Assembly (NCBI GenBank): GCA_039980455.1
Contig: JBDXCG010000004.1
Coordinates: forward strand, 310,001-374,000
Direction of reading: 5' to 3'
Length of the DNA: 64,000 nucleotides
Source of the DNA: CALINF01 sp039980455
Lineage (GTDB): Bacteria > Pseudomonadota > Gammaproteobacteria > Pseudomonadales > Halieaceae
The notes under the pieces are model-generated. The model searched no databases, had not been told where the DNA came from, and was given only the letters and a program-made list of their open reading frames with translations. Shown piece by piece: positions 26,260-35,381 of the stretch (positions are counted from its first letter, which is position 1; each line of letters begins with the position of its first letter). The translations under genes were made by a program, and so were the position numbers.

Positions 26260-27696
26260 CTACGTGGGCTCTGAGCCTCGTTGTATCTGATCGACTATCG
26301 CGGTCGTTGAAACATTATCCACGAACGACAGCACGCTGACCTCGCCACCATAGCCTTCCACAATCTCCCAACCCACGACTCCACGCTTGTCGTAATCGCC
26401 ACCCTTCACCAGCGTTTCTGGGTGTAGCCGTTCCAGCAGTGCACGGGGAGTGTCTTCCTCAAAGCACACTACCCAATCGACGGATTCAAGGCCGGCCAAA
26501 ACCGCCATTCGGCGATCCACTGGATTGATCGGACGGCCAGTGCCCTTGAGTGTGCGCACTGACTCATCGCTGTTAACGGCAACTATCAAGCGATCTCCCA
26601 GCTGGCGCGCCTGCTCCAAATACGTTACGTGGCCGGCATGCAGAATATCAAAGCAACCGTTAGTAAAAACGACTCGCTCGCCATCGCTGCGCGCATCGGC
26701 TATTGCTATCTCCAGCTGCTCCAGCGTAACAACCCCGCGCTCCGACCCCTGCTCTGCCAATACTGCCCGGCGTAATTCCGGCGCTGCCACCGAGGCTGTA
26801 CCTAGTTTACCCACGACAATACTGGCCGCGGCATTGGCCAGCCCAACCGCTTCTGCGATGTCCGCCCCACTGGCGAGTGCTGCGGCCACTACTGCTATTA
26901 CGGTGTCGCCAGCACCGGTTACGTCGAAGACCTCACGAGCCCGGGCCGGAAGATGCAGCTCTTTGGTACCGGGGCGCAACAGGGTCATACCGTGTTCACC
27001 CCGCGTGATTAGCAATCCCCCCAGCGACAACGACTGCATAAGACTCTCTGCTTTCTCTACGAGATCATGCTCAGTGGGGCAGTCACCCACCACGGCCTCA
27101 AATTCTGTCAGGTTGGGTGTGAGCAGTGTAGCGCCACGGTAGCGCTCGAAATCGCTGCCCTTGGGATCGACCAACACAGGTACCTGTGCGTTGATTGCCG
27201 CCTGAATAAGCACTTGGGGGTCATTCAGTGCTCCCTTGGCATAGTCGGAAAGTACTACGGCACCGCAATCTGCCAAATACTGCGAAGCCTCATTCAGGTT
27301 AGCCGCGCTCTCGCCCGAGGAGTCAGGCTCCTCAAAATCAAGTCTTATCAACTGTTGGTGGCGGCTTATTACACGCAGCTTGGTGATCGTGCGCTGAGTC
27401 GCCGAACGCATGAAGCTACAGTGAACACCGGCAGCATGCAGCATGGCGTGCAACGAGTCCGCCATCTCATCATCGCCGGTCATACCGCTTAAGGTACTGG
27501 CAGCGCCCAACGCCGCAACATTTAACGCGACATTTCCAGCTCCGCCGGGACGATCGTTTATCTGCTCCACTTTTACCACTGGCACTGGGGCCTCAGGAGA
27601 AATACGTGAAGTGCCTCCATGCCAATAGCGATCCAGCATAATGTCGCCTACAACCAGCACTTTGGCCTGATCAAAACGTGGCATGCTGAGCTTCAT
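26260..27696 (-). CDS. hldE: Bifunctional heptose-7-phosphate kinase/heptose-1-phosphate adenylyltransferase
   Basis: 478 residues (E. coli 477). Residues ~1-320 are a PfkB-type kinase (GDIMLDRYWHG, DPKGSDF, DVTGAGDTV) that phosphorylates D-glycero-D-manno-heptose 7-phosphate. Residues ~340-478 are a cytidylyltransferase-like domain (FTNGCFDILHAGHVTYLEQA) that makes ADP-heptose. The product feeds the heptosyltransferases WaaC and WaaF encoded at 40-42 kb. The start ATG follows AAAGGGAAAC. It is divergent from the methyltransferase gene at 27875. Confidence 0.97.
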   Translation of the reverse strand: MKLSMPRFDQAKVLVVGDIMLDRYWHGGTSRISPEAPVPVVKVEQINDRPGGAGNVALNVAALGAASTLSGMTGDDEMADSLHAMLHAAGVHCSFMRSATQRTITKLRVISRHQQLIRLDFEEPDSSGESAANLNEASQYLADCGAVVLSDYAKGALNDPQVLIQAAINAQVPVLVDPKGSDFERYRGATLLTPNLTEFEAVVGDCPTEHDLVEKAESLMQSLSLGGLLITRGEHGMTLLRPGTKELHLPARAREVFDVTGAGDTVIAVVAAALASGADIAEAVGLANAAASIVVGKLGTASVAAPELRRAVLAEQGSERGVVTLEQLEIAIADARSDGERVVFTNGCFDILHAGHVTYLEQARQLGDRLIVAVNSDESVRTLKGTGRPINPVDRRMAVLAGLESVDWVVCFEEDTPRALLERLHPETLVKGGDYDKRGVVGWEIVEGYGGEVSVLSFVDNVSTTAIVDQIQRGSEPT

Positions 27697-27874
27697 GAAA
27701 CCGTTTCCCTTTAATGGGCACTGCGTCAGCTAATATCGATCGACACCAGCCCGCAACGCGCTAGGGCCAAATGATAGCACGTGAAATCGGCTAACCCGCG
27801 CTGCGTCGCTGGTTGCGGTGAACGGGTAAACACGCTATTTTCGCTGCCCAATTCTCTGGCACTGGAGTGCATAG

Positions 27875-28492
27875 TTGAACCTCGAATTACCTGATTTTAT
27901 TGACAGCGTGAAAGGCTTTCTGGCACCGCCAGAAGGTGAGGCGTTATACCAGGTCGCACTCGAGGCATCGTTACTAGGCCCCGTGTTGGAAATTGGCAGC
28001 TACTGCGGTAAATCAACCATATTTCTCGGTCTTGCCTGCCAGCAAACGCAATCCACTGTTTTTGCACTGGACCATCACGCTGGATCTGAAGAGCATCAGC
28101 CCGGAGAAATGTTTCACGATGCTGAGCTCTTTAACGACCAGTATGAGAGATTTGATACCTTTGGAGAATTTCGCCGCAATATTCAAAGGGCAGGCCTGAC
28201 GGACTATGTCGTCCCGGTTGTAACCGGCAGTGAGCAGGCAGCACGACACTGGCAAACGCCTCTGGGAATGGTCTTTATCGACGGCGGCCACAGTCTGGAT
28301 GCGGCGCTCACCGACTATCGCTGCTGGGCTGGGAAAATTGTCTCCGGGGGAATACTGGCGATCCACGACATATTCAAAGACCCCTTCGAGGGCGGACAAG
28401 CGCCCCACGCAGTCATGCAGCTGGCGCTGAATTCAGGCCTTTTCGAGAAAGTTGAGATGGTGAGCACGCTGGCAGTGCTGAGACGTCTTTAG
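27875..28492 (+). CDS. Class I SAM-dependent methyltransferase (Methyltransf_24)
   Basis: 205 residues, beginning at a TTG 7 bases after GGAG. The SAM-binding loop is VLEIGSYCGKSTIFLG (the E/DxGxxxGxS form of O-methyltransferase-like enzymes), followed by FALDHHAGS and the motif GMVFIDGGHSLDAAL. Methyltransf_24 proteins are common in sugar and surface-polysaccharide clusters. It is the only plus-strand gene between hldE and the GT4 trio and converges with the six-hairpin gene (30 bases between stops). The methyl acceptor is unknown. Confidence 0.85.
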   Translation: MNLELPDFIDSVKGFLAPPEGEALYQVALEASLLGPVLEIGSYCGKSTIFLGLACQQTQSTVFALDHHAGSEEHQPGEMFHDAELFNDQYERFDTFGEFRRNIQRAGLTDYVVPVVTGSEQAARHWQTPLGMVFIDGGHSLDAALTDYRCWAGKIVSGGILAIHDIFKDPFEGGQAPHAVMQLALNSGLFEKVEMVSTLAVLRRL

Positions 28493-28522
28493 CCTCGCTG
28501 CGATACAACGCTATGGCAGGCG

Positions 28523-29599
28523 TTAATCCAGTTTACGCCGCACCCGTGGCTCATGTGCAGCAGCGTCGAGCACATTAACTTGGGTAAACAAGTTCCAGGC
28601 AGGCGTATGCTCAGTCAACGCATCGGCTGCCAGAAGGATAGCGCCAGCTGTCCAGGTGGGTCGCTCATCCGGCCACAGCAGGTCTTGGGCGAACTGATAA
28701 CCCGTCCAATAGCTGCCATCAGTCGCACGCCATTGCTGAAGCCAGCTGTAAACTTCCACGGCACGAGCATGGTCGCCCACTGCCAGCAACGCCATCACCA
28801 ACTCGCAGGACTCTGCGACCGTCACCCAGGGCTCATCTGAAACACAGCGGCAACCTAAACCGGGTTCCACAAATTCATCCCATCGCGCGGCTAGCCTGGC
28901 TCGGCCCTCAGATCGGGGAAGCCACCCCGTGAGCATCGGATAAAACCAGTCCATGGAATAGCGCGCTTTAGATTCCCAGGTACGATCAAAACGTTCTGGC
29001 TTATGATGCAATGCGTGGCCGAGCCGCTCTCGGGCGAGTAGCCAGTCTTCGCTGTCCTTGCCCAGCGTCACTGCGATATTGCTGGCACACTCCAGGCTCT
29101 TATAGATCGAACTACAGCCGGTAACCAACGCGTCTCGCTTGGGTGAACCATCACCATTCACAGCCCAATCAATCTCACCGTGCACCGACTGGCGCTGTAA
29201 AACAAATCCGATAGCTCTAAACACCATAAACCAGTGACGTTCGAGAAACTCTCGATCTGATGTAATCAGAAAGTGGTGCCAGATGCCTGTAGCCACGTAG
29301 GCAACGAAGTTGGTTTCCCTGCGCTCCTCGTTATCTACAATGTCGCCTCTATAAGCTGCCCACCAACTACCGTCTTCCAGCTGCTTTGAAGACAACCAAT
29401 CGTATGCGCGCTCGGCTGCTTCAAATTCACCCGCGATAGAAAGGGCCATTGCCGATTCAACATGGTCCCAAGGGTCCGTATAGCTTCCATCAAACCAGGG
29501 GATCTCTCCGCTGGGCTGCTGAGTTGCCAGAATGAATTCCACGGTGGGGCGAAGAAAATCGGCCGGGTAAAGGCCTCGACTCAGATACAGACCGCTCAT
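28523..29599 (-). CDS. Six-hairpin (alpha/alpha)6-barrel protein, terpene-cyclase/glucoamylase-like fold
   Basis: 358 residues with repeated alpha-hairpin segments bearing aromatic/Gly-Asp signatures: FILATQQPSGEIPWFDGS, WDHVESAMAL, WLSSKQLEDGSWW, WLQQWRATDGSYWTGY. This QxxDGSW-type repeat is shared by squalene cyclase/prenyltransferase and (alpha/alpha)6 glycosidase-like proteins. The acid motif of terpene cyclases (DxDD) is not seen, so prenyl chemistry should not be assumed. There is no signal peptide. Its ATG overlaps the stop of the preceding methyltransferase (ATGA). Together with the GT4 it forms a three-gene coupled unit, probably acting on a surface glycan. Confidence 0.75.
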   Translation of the reverse strand: MSGLYLSRGLYPADFLRPTVEFILATQQPSGEIPWFDGSYTDPWDHVESAMALSIAGEFEAAERAYDWLSSKQLEDGSWWAAYRGDIVDNEERRETNFVAYVATGIWHHFLITSDREFLERHWFMVFRAIGFVLQRQSVHGEIDWAVNGDGSPKRDALVTGCSSIYKSLECASNIAVTLGKDSEDWLLARERLGHALHHKPERFDRTWESKARYSMDWFYPMLTGWLPRSEGRARLAARWDEFVEPGLGCRCVSDEPWVTVAESCELVMALLAVGDHARAVEVYSWLQQWRATDGSYWTGYQFAQDLLWPDERPTWTAGAILLAADALTEHTPAWNLFTQVNVLDAAAHEPRVRRKLD

Positions 29600-30312
29600 G
29601 CCGATACCTCCTTACGGAAGTACATCACGACGCTCTTCCCTACCAGGGGATCCAAGGCACGTTCCAGCACCCGTGTAAAAGTGGGTCTTTCCATCAAATC
29701 CCAAACCAGTAGTTTGTGGTATTGCTTGATCAGCCAGTTGGTCTCGCGTGTTTCCCAAAACAAGCACTGCAACCACCAGTACGGTGAATGTAGCGCATGG
29801 GCCCAGTGCCGATAGTAGCGGCTAAAACCCTGCGCCTCGACTTGGTAGCGCAATTCTGCTGCATCGAATATGCGTATGTGCCCGCCCGGCACCAGGTGAT
29901 ATTCCTCACTGAGCCACCAACAGATTTTCTCCGGCCAGCGCCTTGGCACACTGACGCACAGAAGACCGCCAGGCTTGAGAATGCGCTGAATCTCTACCAA
30001 AACAGATTGGTAATCGGGAATATGCTCCAGGACTTCGCTACAAATGATTTTATCGAAGGTGTCGTTCGCAAACGGTAAAGATAAGGCATCTGCCGACATC
30101 AGGCTCAATTCGCGCGACGCGTCTTCGGCATTTTTAAAGTCCGCAAACTTTTCTCTCGCTCGAGACAAATCCTGCTCCGAGAGATCCACACCGACCGAGT
30201 GCACATCCTTCTCCAGGTAGATAGCTATCGCGTGCCTGCCTTCTCCGCACCCAAGGTCGAGGACACGATCACCGGAACTCAACTCAAAATGGGTGAAATC
30301 AACTGTCTGCAT
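29596..30312 (-). CDS. Class I SAM-dependent methyltransferase (Methyltransf_11)
   Basis: 238 residues. Motif I is RVLDLGCGEGRHAIAI, acidic motif II lies in SVGVDLSEQDL, motif III is FDKIICSEVLEHI and motif IV is LKPGGLLCVSVP. This is the UbiE/SmtA-like fold found in many polysaccharide clusters. The start overlaps the end of the GT4 gene by 14 bases and its stop overlaps the next ATG. It could methylate a sugar transferred by that GT4, or an intermediate processed by the six-hairpin protein; both are inference. Confidence 0.88.
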   Translation of the reverse strand: MQTVDFTHFELSSGDRVLDLGCGEGRHAIAIYLEKDVHSVGVDLSEQDLSRAREKFADFKNAEDASRELSLMSADALSLPFANDTFDKIICSEVLEHIPDYQSVLVEIQRILKPGGLLCVSVPRRWPEKICWWLSEEYHLVPGGHIRIFDAAELRYQVEAQGFSRYYRHWAHALHSPYWWLQCLFWETRETNWLIKQYHKLLVWDLMERPTFTRVLERALDPLVGKSVVMYFRKEVSA

Positions 30313-31696
30313 GGTCGATCACATCATAGTAGTAGCGGGTCATTTCAAGAGCGCACACATCCCAGCTAAATTTCTCGAGGATTCGTTGTCTGCCCAGATC
30401 GGCGAGTTCTCTGCGCCTGCTAGAGTCATTGAGCAGGTCAGCCAGAGCGTGTGTCAGAGCATGTGAGTCCTTAACCGGAACCAAAACCCCTGCATCACCC
30501 ACTACCTCGGGCAGCGCGCCACCCTCGGTGGACACCACCGGCACACCGCAGGCCATAGCCTCACCGGCAGGCAAGCCGAAACCTTCATACACCGAGGGCA
30601 CAACCGCTATCGTTGATTGCGCATAATGACGCACCAGCTCTTCGGTGCTGATTCCGCTGACCAGTTGAATATGCGGAGCTAATCCTAACGACTGGATCAT
30701 TCGCTCACTTTCACCGCCGGGCTGCAACTTGCTGACCAGCAGCAGCTTTAACTCTGGAAACTGCGGCAGCAGTTGTGCAAATGCCTCTAATAAATAGCGC
30801 ACGCCTTTTAGTGGCGCGTCGGCCGAAGCAGTCGCCATCAATTGCAGGGGCCGGCGCGTAACGTCAGGTAGTGGCCTGAAAGTGTCGGTATCAATGCCGT
30901 TGTGAACCAAATGTATCCCGGCAGGCTGCAAGCCAAAATCGCGAGCGATATCCTGCCGTGAACAATCAGACACTGTAATCACGTTGCGTAGCTTCTTGAC
31001 GACATTTTGCTGCATGCGCAGAAAATTGTGCCAGCGGCGAATCAGCAAACGCTCGTGCCAACGATCGGTGGCCGCCAAAGCAATGCGCAAGTCGCTGGTG
31101 ATGGGGTGATGAACGGTTGTCACCAGTGGTACACCCATCGACTGCAGTTCCAGCATGCCATAGCTTAAGCTCTGATTATCGTGGATCAGATCGTAGTGTT
31201 TACCCTGACGCTTAAGATATTTAACGACTCGCCGGCCGAAGGTATACGGCTCGGCGAATCCACCCGTGAGTTTGCTGGTCCATTCGATGACGTTCGTCAA
31301 TGACCGCAAATGTCGTGGACGAAGTGACCCCAGGCCATTTTCGAACAAATCCAGACTGGGAAGTTCGATAAGGCCAACCCTGGGATCCAAATGCGGATAG
31401 GGCGGGCCAGAAATAACATCCACCTCATGCCCCGCCTCGACGAGCGCCTTGCTGAGATATCGCAGGTAGACGCCCTGCCCACCACCATAAGGTTGGCTCC
31501 GGTACCCTAAAAGCGCTATTCGCAACGGTCTGTGCGCAGGCTCGGGAACCACGACAGGCGAGGAGGCAGCAGCCACCGGTGAAGCGCTGGCATCACGGTG
31601 TAAGGTGTCTAGATGCCGGATGGCAACCTCCTTGGATATTGAAGCAATAAGTGCAGAGCATGCGATTCCATGTGAGTAACATGGATAGGTGGCCAT
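30299..31696 (-). CDS. Glycosyltransferase family 4
   Basis: 465 residues if read from the ATG at 31696. The GT4 GT-B fold starts at RIALLGYRSQPYGGGQGVYLRYL (near 58), with the C-terminal donor-binding region VPSVYEGFGLPAGEAMACGVPVVSTEGGALPEV containing the EX7E motif. The first ~50 residues are low-complexity and the ATG lacks a ribosome-binding site. A perfect AAGGAGG (31627-31633) precedes an in-frame ATC at 31621, and an in-frame GTG also occurs further on, so the true start may be internal. First gene of the coupled GT4–methyltransferase–six-hairpin unit. The sugar donor is unknown. Confidence 0.88.
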   Translation of the reverse strand: MATYPCYSHGIACSALIASISKEVAIRHLDTLHRDASASPVAAASSPVVVPEPAHRPLRIALLGYRSQPYGGGQGVYLRYLSKALVEAGHEVDVISGPPYPHLDPRVGLIELPSLDLFENGLGSLRPRHLRSLTNVIEWTSKLTGGFAEPYTFGRRVVKYLKRQGKHYDLIHDNQSLSYGMLELQSMGVPLVTTVHHPITSDLRIALAATDRWHERLLIRRWHNFLRMQQNVVKKLRNVITVSDCSRQDIARDFGLQPAGIHLVHNGIDTDTFRPLPDVTRRPLQLMATASADAPLKGVRYLLEAFAQLLPQFPELKLLLVSKLQPGGESERMIQSLGLAPHIQLVSGISTEELVRHYAQSTIAVVPSVYEGFGLPAGEAMACGVPVVSTEGGALPEVVGDAGVLVPVKDSHALTHALADLLNDSSRRRELADLGRQRILEKFSWDVCALEMTRYYYDVIDHADS

Positions 31697-31819
31697 ATTT
31701 CACTGGCGCGCAGGCGAAACGATCGCGGATTTTACCAGTGATTGGTCAAAATTCCACCCCTTCTGCCTTTGGTGCCTACCCACCGGTCTAGCTGTTTACC
31801 CTCGCGAGGGACATACCGA

Positions 31820-31825
31820 TATACT
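31820..31825 (+). promoter_or_regulatory. -10 box (TATACT) of rfbA-rfbC
   Basis: TATACT lies 30 bases before the rfbA ATG at 31856. TTTACC at 31795-31800 could be a -35 box with a long 19-base spacer. This would give a ~24-base leader and drive both rfbA and rfbC. Confidence 0.4.
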
Positions 31826-31855
31826 ATGCGTCGAAATACGTACAGGACCCCGTGC

Positions 31856-32785
31856 ATGGAAAACCTAGCCACTCCCAGCCACAGCCCTACTCACTACAAA
31901 GGGATTATTCTCGCCGGCGGCTCGGGAACGAGATTGCATCCGCTCACCAGCACGGTCAGCAAGCAGCTAATGCCGGTGTATGACAAGCCGATGATCTACT
32001 ATCCCCTGGCCACGCTCATGCTGGCCGGTATCCGAGACATTCTCGTGATTACCACGCCCCGCGACCAGGCTGCGTTCTCGGAGCTTCTAGGTGATGGTTC
32101 CAACTGGGGCATCAACATTCAGTACACCGTACAGCCGAGTCCAGACGGGTTGGCGCAAGCCTTTATCCTCGGTGAGTCGTTCATCGGTAATTCGCCTGCC
32201 AGCTTGGTACTGGGCGACAATATTTTTTATGGCGGCGGATTTACTGCAAAGCTACACAATGCGGCGAGCAGGACAAACGGGGCCTCCGTATTTGCCTACT
32301 ATGTTCAGGACCCGAAGCGCTACGGCGTCGTGTCGTTTGACGCCTCCGGCGTGGCACAGGATATTCAGGAAAAACCGGCTAACCCCAAATCACACTACGC
32401 TGTCACAGGCCTGTATTTTTACGACAACGATGTGGTTGAAATTGCCAAAGCCGTTAAACCCTCTGCGCGGGGCGAGCTGGAAATTACCGACATCAACAAC
32501 GCCTACCTGCAGCGCGGCGACCTTCAGGTTGAAGTCATGAGTCGCGGCACCGCGTGGCTGGATACCGGCACTCATAACTCCCTACTGGATGCTGCTAGCT
32601 TTATCCGCGTTGTCGAGGAGCGCCAGGGCCTTAAGATTGCCTGCCCGGAGGAAGTAGCGTATCGCATGGGCTATATCGACGCTGAGCAATTATTGGCGTT
32701 GGCGGCACCGCTGGAAAAAAGTGGCTACGGTGTCTATTTACAGCAAATACTGAAAGAGGAAGGGGTGGTTTTGAATGATTATTGA
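31856..32785 (+). CDS. rfbA: Glucose-1-phosphate thymidylyltransferase
   Basis: About 309 residues from the ATG at 31856. First step of dTDP-L-rhamnose synthesis: dTTP plus glucose 1-phosphate gives dTDP-glucose. The nucleotidyltransferase signature KGIILAGGSGTRLHPLT and the Lys motif KQLMPVYDKPMIYYPL are exact, followed by LVLGDNIFYG and the C-terminal YLQQILKEEG. An in-frame start at 31742 would add a poorly conserved 38-residue extension upstream of the likely promoter. The end overlaps rfbC by 11 bases. Confidence 0.95.
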   Translation: MENLATPSHSPTHYKGIILAGGSGTRLHPLTSTVSKQLMPVYDKPMIYYPLATLMLAGIRDILVITTPRDQAAFSELLGDGSNWGINIQYTVQPSPDGLAQAFILGESFIGNSPASLVLGDNIFYGGGFTAKLHNAASRTNGASVFAYYVQDPKRYGVVSFDASGVAQDIQEKPANPKSHYAVTGLYFYDNDVVEIAKAVKPSARGELEITDINNAYLQRGDLQVEVMSRGTAWLDTGTHNSLLDAASFIRVVEERQGLKIACPEEVAYRMGYIDAEQLLALAAPLEKSGYGVYLQQILKEEGVVLNDY

Positions 32786-33323
32786 ATCCACCACACTCAA
32801 GGACCTTCTCCTGATTACGCCGAAAGTATTTGGCGATGCCAGAGGCTTTTTCATGGAGACCTGGAACCAGCAGGTGTTTCAGGACAACGGCTTGGATATT
32901 GATTTTGTTCAGGACAATCACAGCCGCTCCGCCCGCGGCATACTCCGAGGCATGCACTATCAGACCGAGAACACGCAAGGCAAACTAGTGCGTGTTAGTG
33001 CTGGCTCAGTGTTTGATGTGGCCGTCGATCTACGACGCTCATCCGAGACTTTCGGACAATGGTACGGCGTGACGCTCGATGCCATAGAGCAGAAAATGCT
33101 ATGGGTTCCCCCTGGTTTCGCCCACGGATTTTACGTCACCTCTGACTACGCCGACTTCCAGTACAAGTGCACGGACTCTTATAACCCCGCTAGCGAAATC
33201 TCATTGGCTTTTGATGACTCCACGGTAGGAATAGAGTGGCCGGTTGAGCTTGGCGGAGAACCGCAGCTGTCGGAAAAGGACCAAAGTGGCCTGGCGTGGA
33301 GCGAAATTCCGCTGTTTGATTAG
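32775..33323 (+). CDS. rfbC: dTDP-4-dehydrorhamnose 3,5-epimerase
   Basis: 182 residues, the usual RmlC size. The cupin motifs are intact: GDARGFFMETWNQQVF, FVQDNHSRSARGILRGMHYQ (catalytic His), LWVPPGFAHGFYV and YKCTDSYNPASE. It is the third step of the rhamnose pathway. Translation is coupled to rfbA by an 11-base overlap. It converges on rfbB with 13 bases between stops; both genes end GAT TAG, giving a small 6-bp inverted repeat between them. Confidence 0.96.
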   Translation: MIIESTTLKDLLLITPKVFGDARGFFMETWNQQVFQDNGLDIDFVQDNHSRSARGILRGMHYQTENTQGKLVRVSAGSVFDVAVDLRRSSETFGQWYGVTLDAIEQKMLWVPPGFAHGFYVTSDYADFQYKCTDSYNPASEISLAFDDSTVGIEWPVELGGEPQLSEKDQSGLAWSEIPLFD

Positions 33324-33336
33324 TTGAAGTTGCTCG

Positions 33337-34404
33337 CTAATCGCGCGGCAGCAGCGGGCGCCACCAGGCCTCATTTGCAAGAAACCAATCCAGCGTGCGC
33401 TCGATTCCAGTTTCAAAGCTCTCATGCGGGCTATAACCCAGTTCCTTACTGATCTTGCTGGCATCAATTGCGTAGCGCCAGTCGTGGCCGGCTCTATCCT
33501 CTACAAAAACGATCAGATCCCGCGCCGATTTGCCTGCGATAGCTGGAGCATCCGGGTATAAATCGGCCAACTTTTCATCAGCCGCAAACCGTGCATCTAG
33601 GCGATCACACAACAAATTTACGATGTCGAGGTTATTCCATTCATTGTTACCACCTATGTTATAGGTGTCTCCCACCACACCCTGCTGAAGCACTTGTTCG
33701 ATACCGCGGCAGTGGTCCTCAACATAAAGCCAATCGCGAATATTGCTACCATCGCCGTACACCGGCAACGGCCGCCCGCGCAAAATATTGGTGATGCACA
33801 GTGGAATCAGCTTCTCGGGAAAATGATACGGCCCGTAATTGTTGGAACAATTGCTGGTTGTGACCTGCAGACCGAACGTATGAAGGTAAGAACGTACCAG
33901 GTGGTCTGATGCTGCCTTGCTCGCTGAGTAAGGGGAGTTAGGTTCGTATTTCTGCTCTTCATGAAAGCCGGGGGCATCCGCAGACAATGAACCGTAAACC
34001 TCATCGGTGGACACGTGGTGAAAGCGATGCTCTGTGCCACTACCGGAGAGCCATACCTCTCGAGCCGCTTTTAGCAGCGAGTGGGTGCCAACGATATTAG
34101 TGTCGATGAAGGCGTCGGGACCTGTAATAGAGCGGTCGACATGGCTCTCGGCCGCAAAGTGCACGATACGATTGACGGTGTGCTCACGCAAGGTTGCTTC
34201 CACTTTGCCCTGATCGCAAATATCTGCGTGCACAAAATGGAAGTTATCGCGCCCCTCCAGATCTACCAGATTTTCGCGATTACCTGCGTAGGTCAGCGCA
34301 TCATAGGCCACCACGGTGTCGTCAGGATGATGGGTCACCCAATAGTGTGCGAAATTAGCACCAATAAATCCCGCCGCTCCGGTGACCAATACTACGTCAG
34401 ACAT
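33337..34404 (-). CDS. rfbB: dTDP-glucose 4,6-dehydratase
   Basis: About 355 residues from the ATG at 34404, directly before the NAD-binding VLVTGAAGFIGANF; a longer reading from 34467 lies inside rfbD. An extended short-chain dehydrogenase with the catalytic VSTDEVYGSL (Thr-Asp-Glu) and YSASK (Tyr, Lys), and NNYGPYHFPEKLIP. Second step of dTDP-rhamnose synthesis. Its start overlaps the rfbD stop by 8 bases, so rfbD-rfbB are co-translated on the minus strand. Confidence 0.95.
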   Translation of the reverse strand: MSDVVLVTGAAGFIGANFAHYWVTHHPDDTVVAYDALTYAGNRENLVDLEGRDNFHFVHADICDQGKVEATLREHTVNRIVHFAAESHVDRSITGPDAFIDTNIVGTHSLLKAAREVWLSGSGTEHRFHHVSTDEVYGSLSADAPGFHEEQKYEPNSPYSASKAASDHLVRSYLHTFGLQVTTSNCSNNYGPYHFPEKLIPLCITNILRGRPLPVYGDGSNIRDWLYVEDHCRGIEQVLQQGVVGDTYNIGGNNEWNNLDIVNLLCDRLDARFAADEKLADLYPDAPAIAGKSARDLIVFVEDRAGHDWRYAIDASKISKELGYSPHESFETGIERTLDWFLANEAWWRPLLPRD

Positions 34405-35287
34405 TTTCACTCTCCTGTAACTCTTCCAACATGGCGCGCATTTGAACTCGCCAGTGTGTGCCTTCAATTTCGAGATCCGCCCATGTGGCCGACTTATCCA
34501 ACACGCTGTAGGCTGGCCGGCGCGCAGGCGTTGGATAGGCAGATGCCGCTATCGGGGATATCGGCACAGCGCGTTTTAGTAGACCTCGCTGTTCACCTTC
34601 TTCGCATATCGCAACGGCAAAGTCGTACCAACTACACACACCTGCATCACTCCAGTGATAAATACCAGACAGATCGGGTCTTGCTGCAAATGCCCAAAGG
34701 GCCTTGGCCAGGCCCGCAGCCCACGTGGGCGTACCCACTTGATCCGCCACCACGCTAAGCGAGTCGCGCTCGCTCATCAGTCGCAGCATAGTCTTGACGA
34801 AATTACTGCCATAAGCGGAATACACCCAGCCGGTGCGTACAATCGTTGCGTCAGGCAGGGCTGCCAGTACAGCTGCCTCTCCATCGCGCTTGGTCTGGCC
34901 GTAAACGCCCAGAGGGGAAGTCTTACTATCGGGCGCATAGGGCTCGCTCGCACTGCCATCAAATACGAAGTCCGTTGACACGTGAATGAGTCGGCAATCC
35001 AACTGCGCACAAGCAGCTGCCAACACGCTTGGGCCATAAATGTTTCCCGCAGCAGCCTGTTCGGGCTCTGACTCTGCTAGATCGACTGCAGTATAAGCAG
35101 CAGCATTAATCACCGCCTGAGTCCCCTGCTCTCGCAGAACCTGTGACACTGCCTCCGAGTCAGTAAGGTCGAGTTGAGCCCGCGTGTAGGCCAGACATTC
35201 AACTCCCGCAGGAGCGCTTGCAATAAGCTCTCTTCCAAGCTGACCTCCGGCCCCCAGGACGATGACTTTAGGAAGGTCTCCCGTCAA
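34397..35287 (-). CDS. rfbD: dTDP-4-dehydrorhamnose reductase
   Basis: About 296 residues if started at the TTG at 35287, next to the NADPH-binding VIVLGAGGQLGRELI; E. coli RmlD has 299. An ATG at 35410 exists but lies upstream of a strong TATAAT (35382-35387), and its extra 41 residues are not RmlD-like. A CGGAG sits 7 bases before an in-frame ATT and 10 bases before the TTG. Family motifs are NAAAYTAVDLAE, STDFVFDG and YGQTKRDGE. It carries out the final step, giving dTDP-L-rhamnose. It overlaps rfbB. Confidence 0.9.
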   Translation of the reverse strand: MTGDLPKVIVLGAGGQLGRELIASAPAGVECLAYTRAQLDLTDSEAVSQVLREQGTQAVINAAAYTAVDLAESEPEQAAAGNIYGPSVLAAACAQLDCRLIHVSTDFVFDGSASEPYAPDSKTSPLGVYGQTKRDGEAAVLAALPDATIVRTGWVYSAYGSNFVKTMLRLMSERDSLSVVADQVGTPTWAAGLAKALWAFAARPDLSGIYHWSDAGVCSWYDFAVAICEEGEQRGLLKRAVPISPIAASAYPTPARRPAYSVLDKSATWADLEIEGTHWRVQMRAMLEELQESENV

Positions 35288-35381
35288 AATAACCGTACTC
35301 CGCGCATAGACTTTTCCTGCAGATAGCTTGTCTGATAGATGATGCCCGTGTTCAGCAAACTGACACCGACGAGAACCCACT

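Noticed and set aside
28523..31696. Terpenoid or hopanoid biosynthesis cluster
   Set aside because: Only one cyclase-like fold, lacking the DxDD acid motif, and no squalene or prenyl synthase genes nearby.
33318..33342. Terminator between rfbC and rfbB (GATTAG/CTAATC)
   Set aside because: The 6-bp AT-rich repeat follows simply from both genes ending GAT TAG; too weak to call.
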